Under the pieces are notes generated by a model. The model saw only the letters and a list, made by a program, of their open reading frames with translations, did not search any database and was not told the origin of the DNA. From positions 1 to 13,492 of the forward strand of contig JAAZIL010000044.1 of NCBI GenBank assembly GCA_012800885.1: a stretch of DNA of 13,492 nucleotides. The letters run 5' to 3'. The DNA comes from Candidatus Dojkabacteria bacterium (GTDB taxonomy: Bacteria > Patescibacteriota > Dojkabacteria > SC72). Position numbers and translations under genes: made by a program. Positions 13,465 through 13,492 of this stretch are shown here, piece after piece (within the stretch, counting starts at the first letter, position 1; every line of letters starts with the position of its first letter).

Positions 13465-13492
13465 GTTTTCCTCTTGGAACCCTTTCCTATAA

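Noticed and set aside
13465..13492. GGGTTCCAA on the minus strand resembling a tRNA T-loop
   Set aside because: The loop lacks the purine of TTCRA, and no acceptor or anticodon stem can be seen in the remaining bases.

Overview
The window reads as ordinary chromosome from a small-genome, AT-rich bacterium, most likely a member of the Candidate Phyla Radiation (Patescibacteria). The evidence is: an archaeal-type AMP phosphorylase in an otherwise bacterial gene set; arginine encoded almost only by AGA/AGG; very compact spacing with overlapping genes; rpsF-ssb-rpsR not followed by rplI; and SD-poor, A/T-rich leaders. A lineage such as Dojkabacteria (WS6), Microgenomates or WWE3 is possible, but I cannot place it without a tree. 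I see no phage, IS element, CRISPR array, tRNA or rRNA. No intergenic gap exceeds about 100 bases, so there is no long non-coding stretch.

Layout. (1) 1-3217: the 3' part of an AMP phosphorylase gene (+), convergent with and overlapping a membrane-anchored, secreted transglutaminase-like protein (-). (2) 3218-5716: ychF, then rpsF, ssb and rpsR (+), with recognisable promoters before ychF, rpsF and ssb. (3) 5779-8143: two overlapping genes of unknown function (+). The first looks like a degenerate MutL/FtsA-like (ASKHA-fold) protein and the second contains a lipoyl-like barrel-sandwich region. (4) 8200-10610: two membrane-anchored serine proteases with PDZ domains, CtpA-type and HtrA/DegP-type, probably one transcript. 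(5) 10607-12870: rpmE-prfA-prmC (-), encoding L31, release factor 1 and the methyltransferase that modifies RF1. (6) 12930-13492: hsp20 (-) with a strong GC hairpin after it and a CIRCE-like HrcA operator laid over its promoter.

How the genes work together. The ribosomal proteins, YchF, RF1 and PrmC serve translation. Ssb serves replication and repair. CtpA, HtrA and Hsp20 form a protein quality-control set outside and inside the membrane. AMP phosphorylase feeds AMP ribose into ribose-1,5-bisphosphate metabolism; its usual partners (R15P isomerase, RuBisCO) are not in the window.

The best leads are the CIRCE-like operator on hsp20, the uncharacterised two-gene unit at 5779-8143, the short SD-less leaders (two of them nearly leaderless), the matching rpsF and ssb leaders, and the absence of TGA among all 14 stop codons. 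I found no convincing new defence or mobile system.
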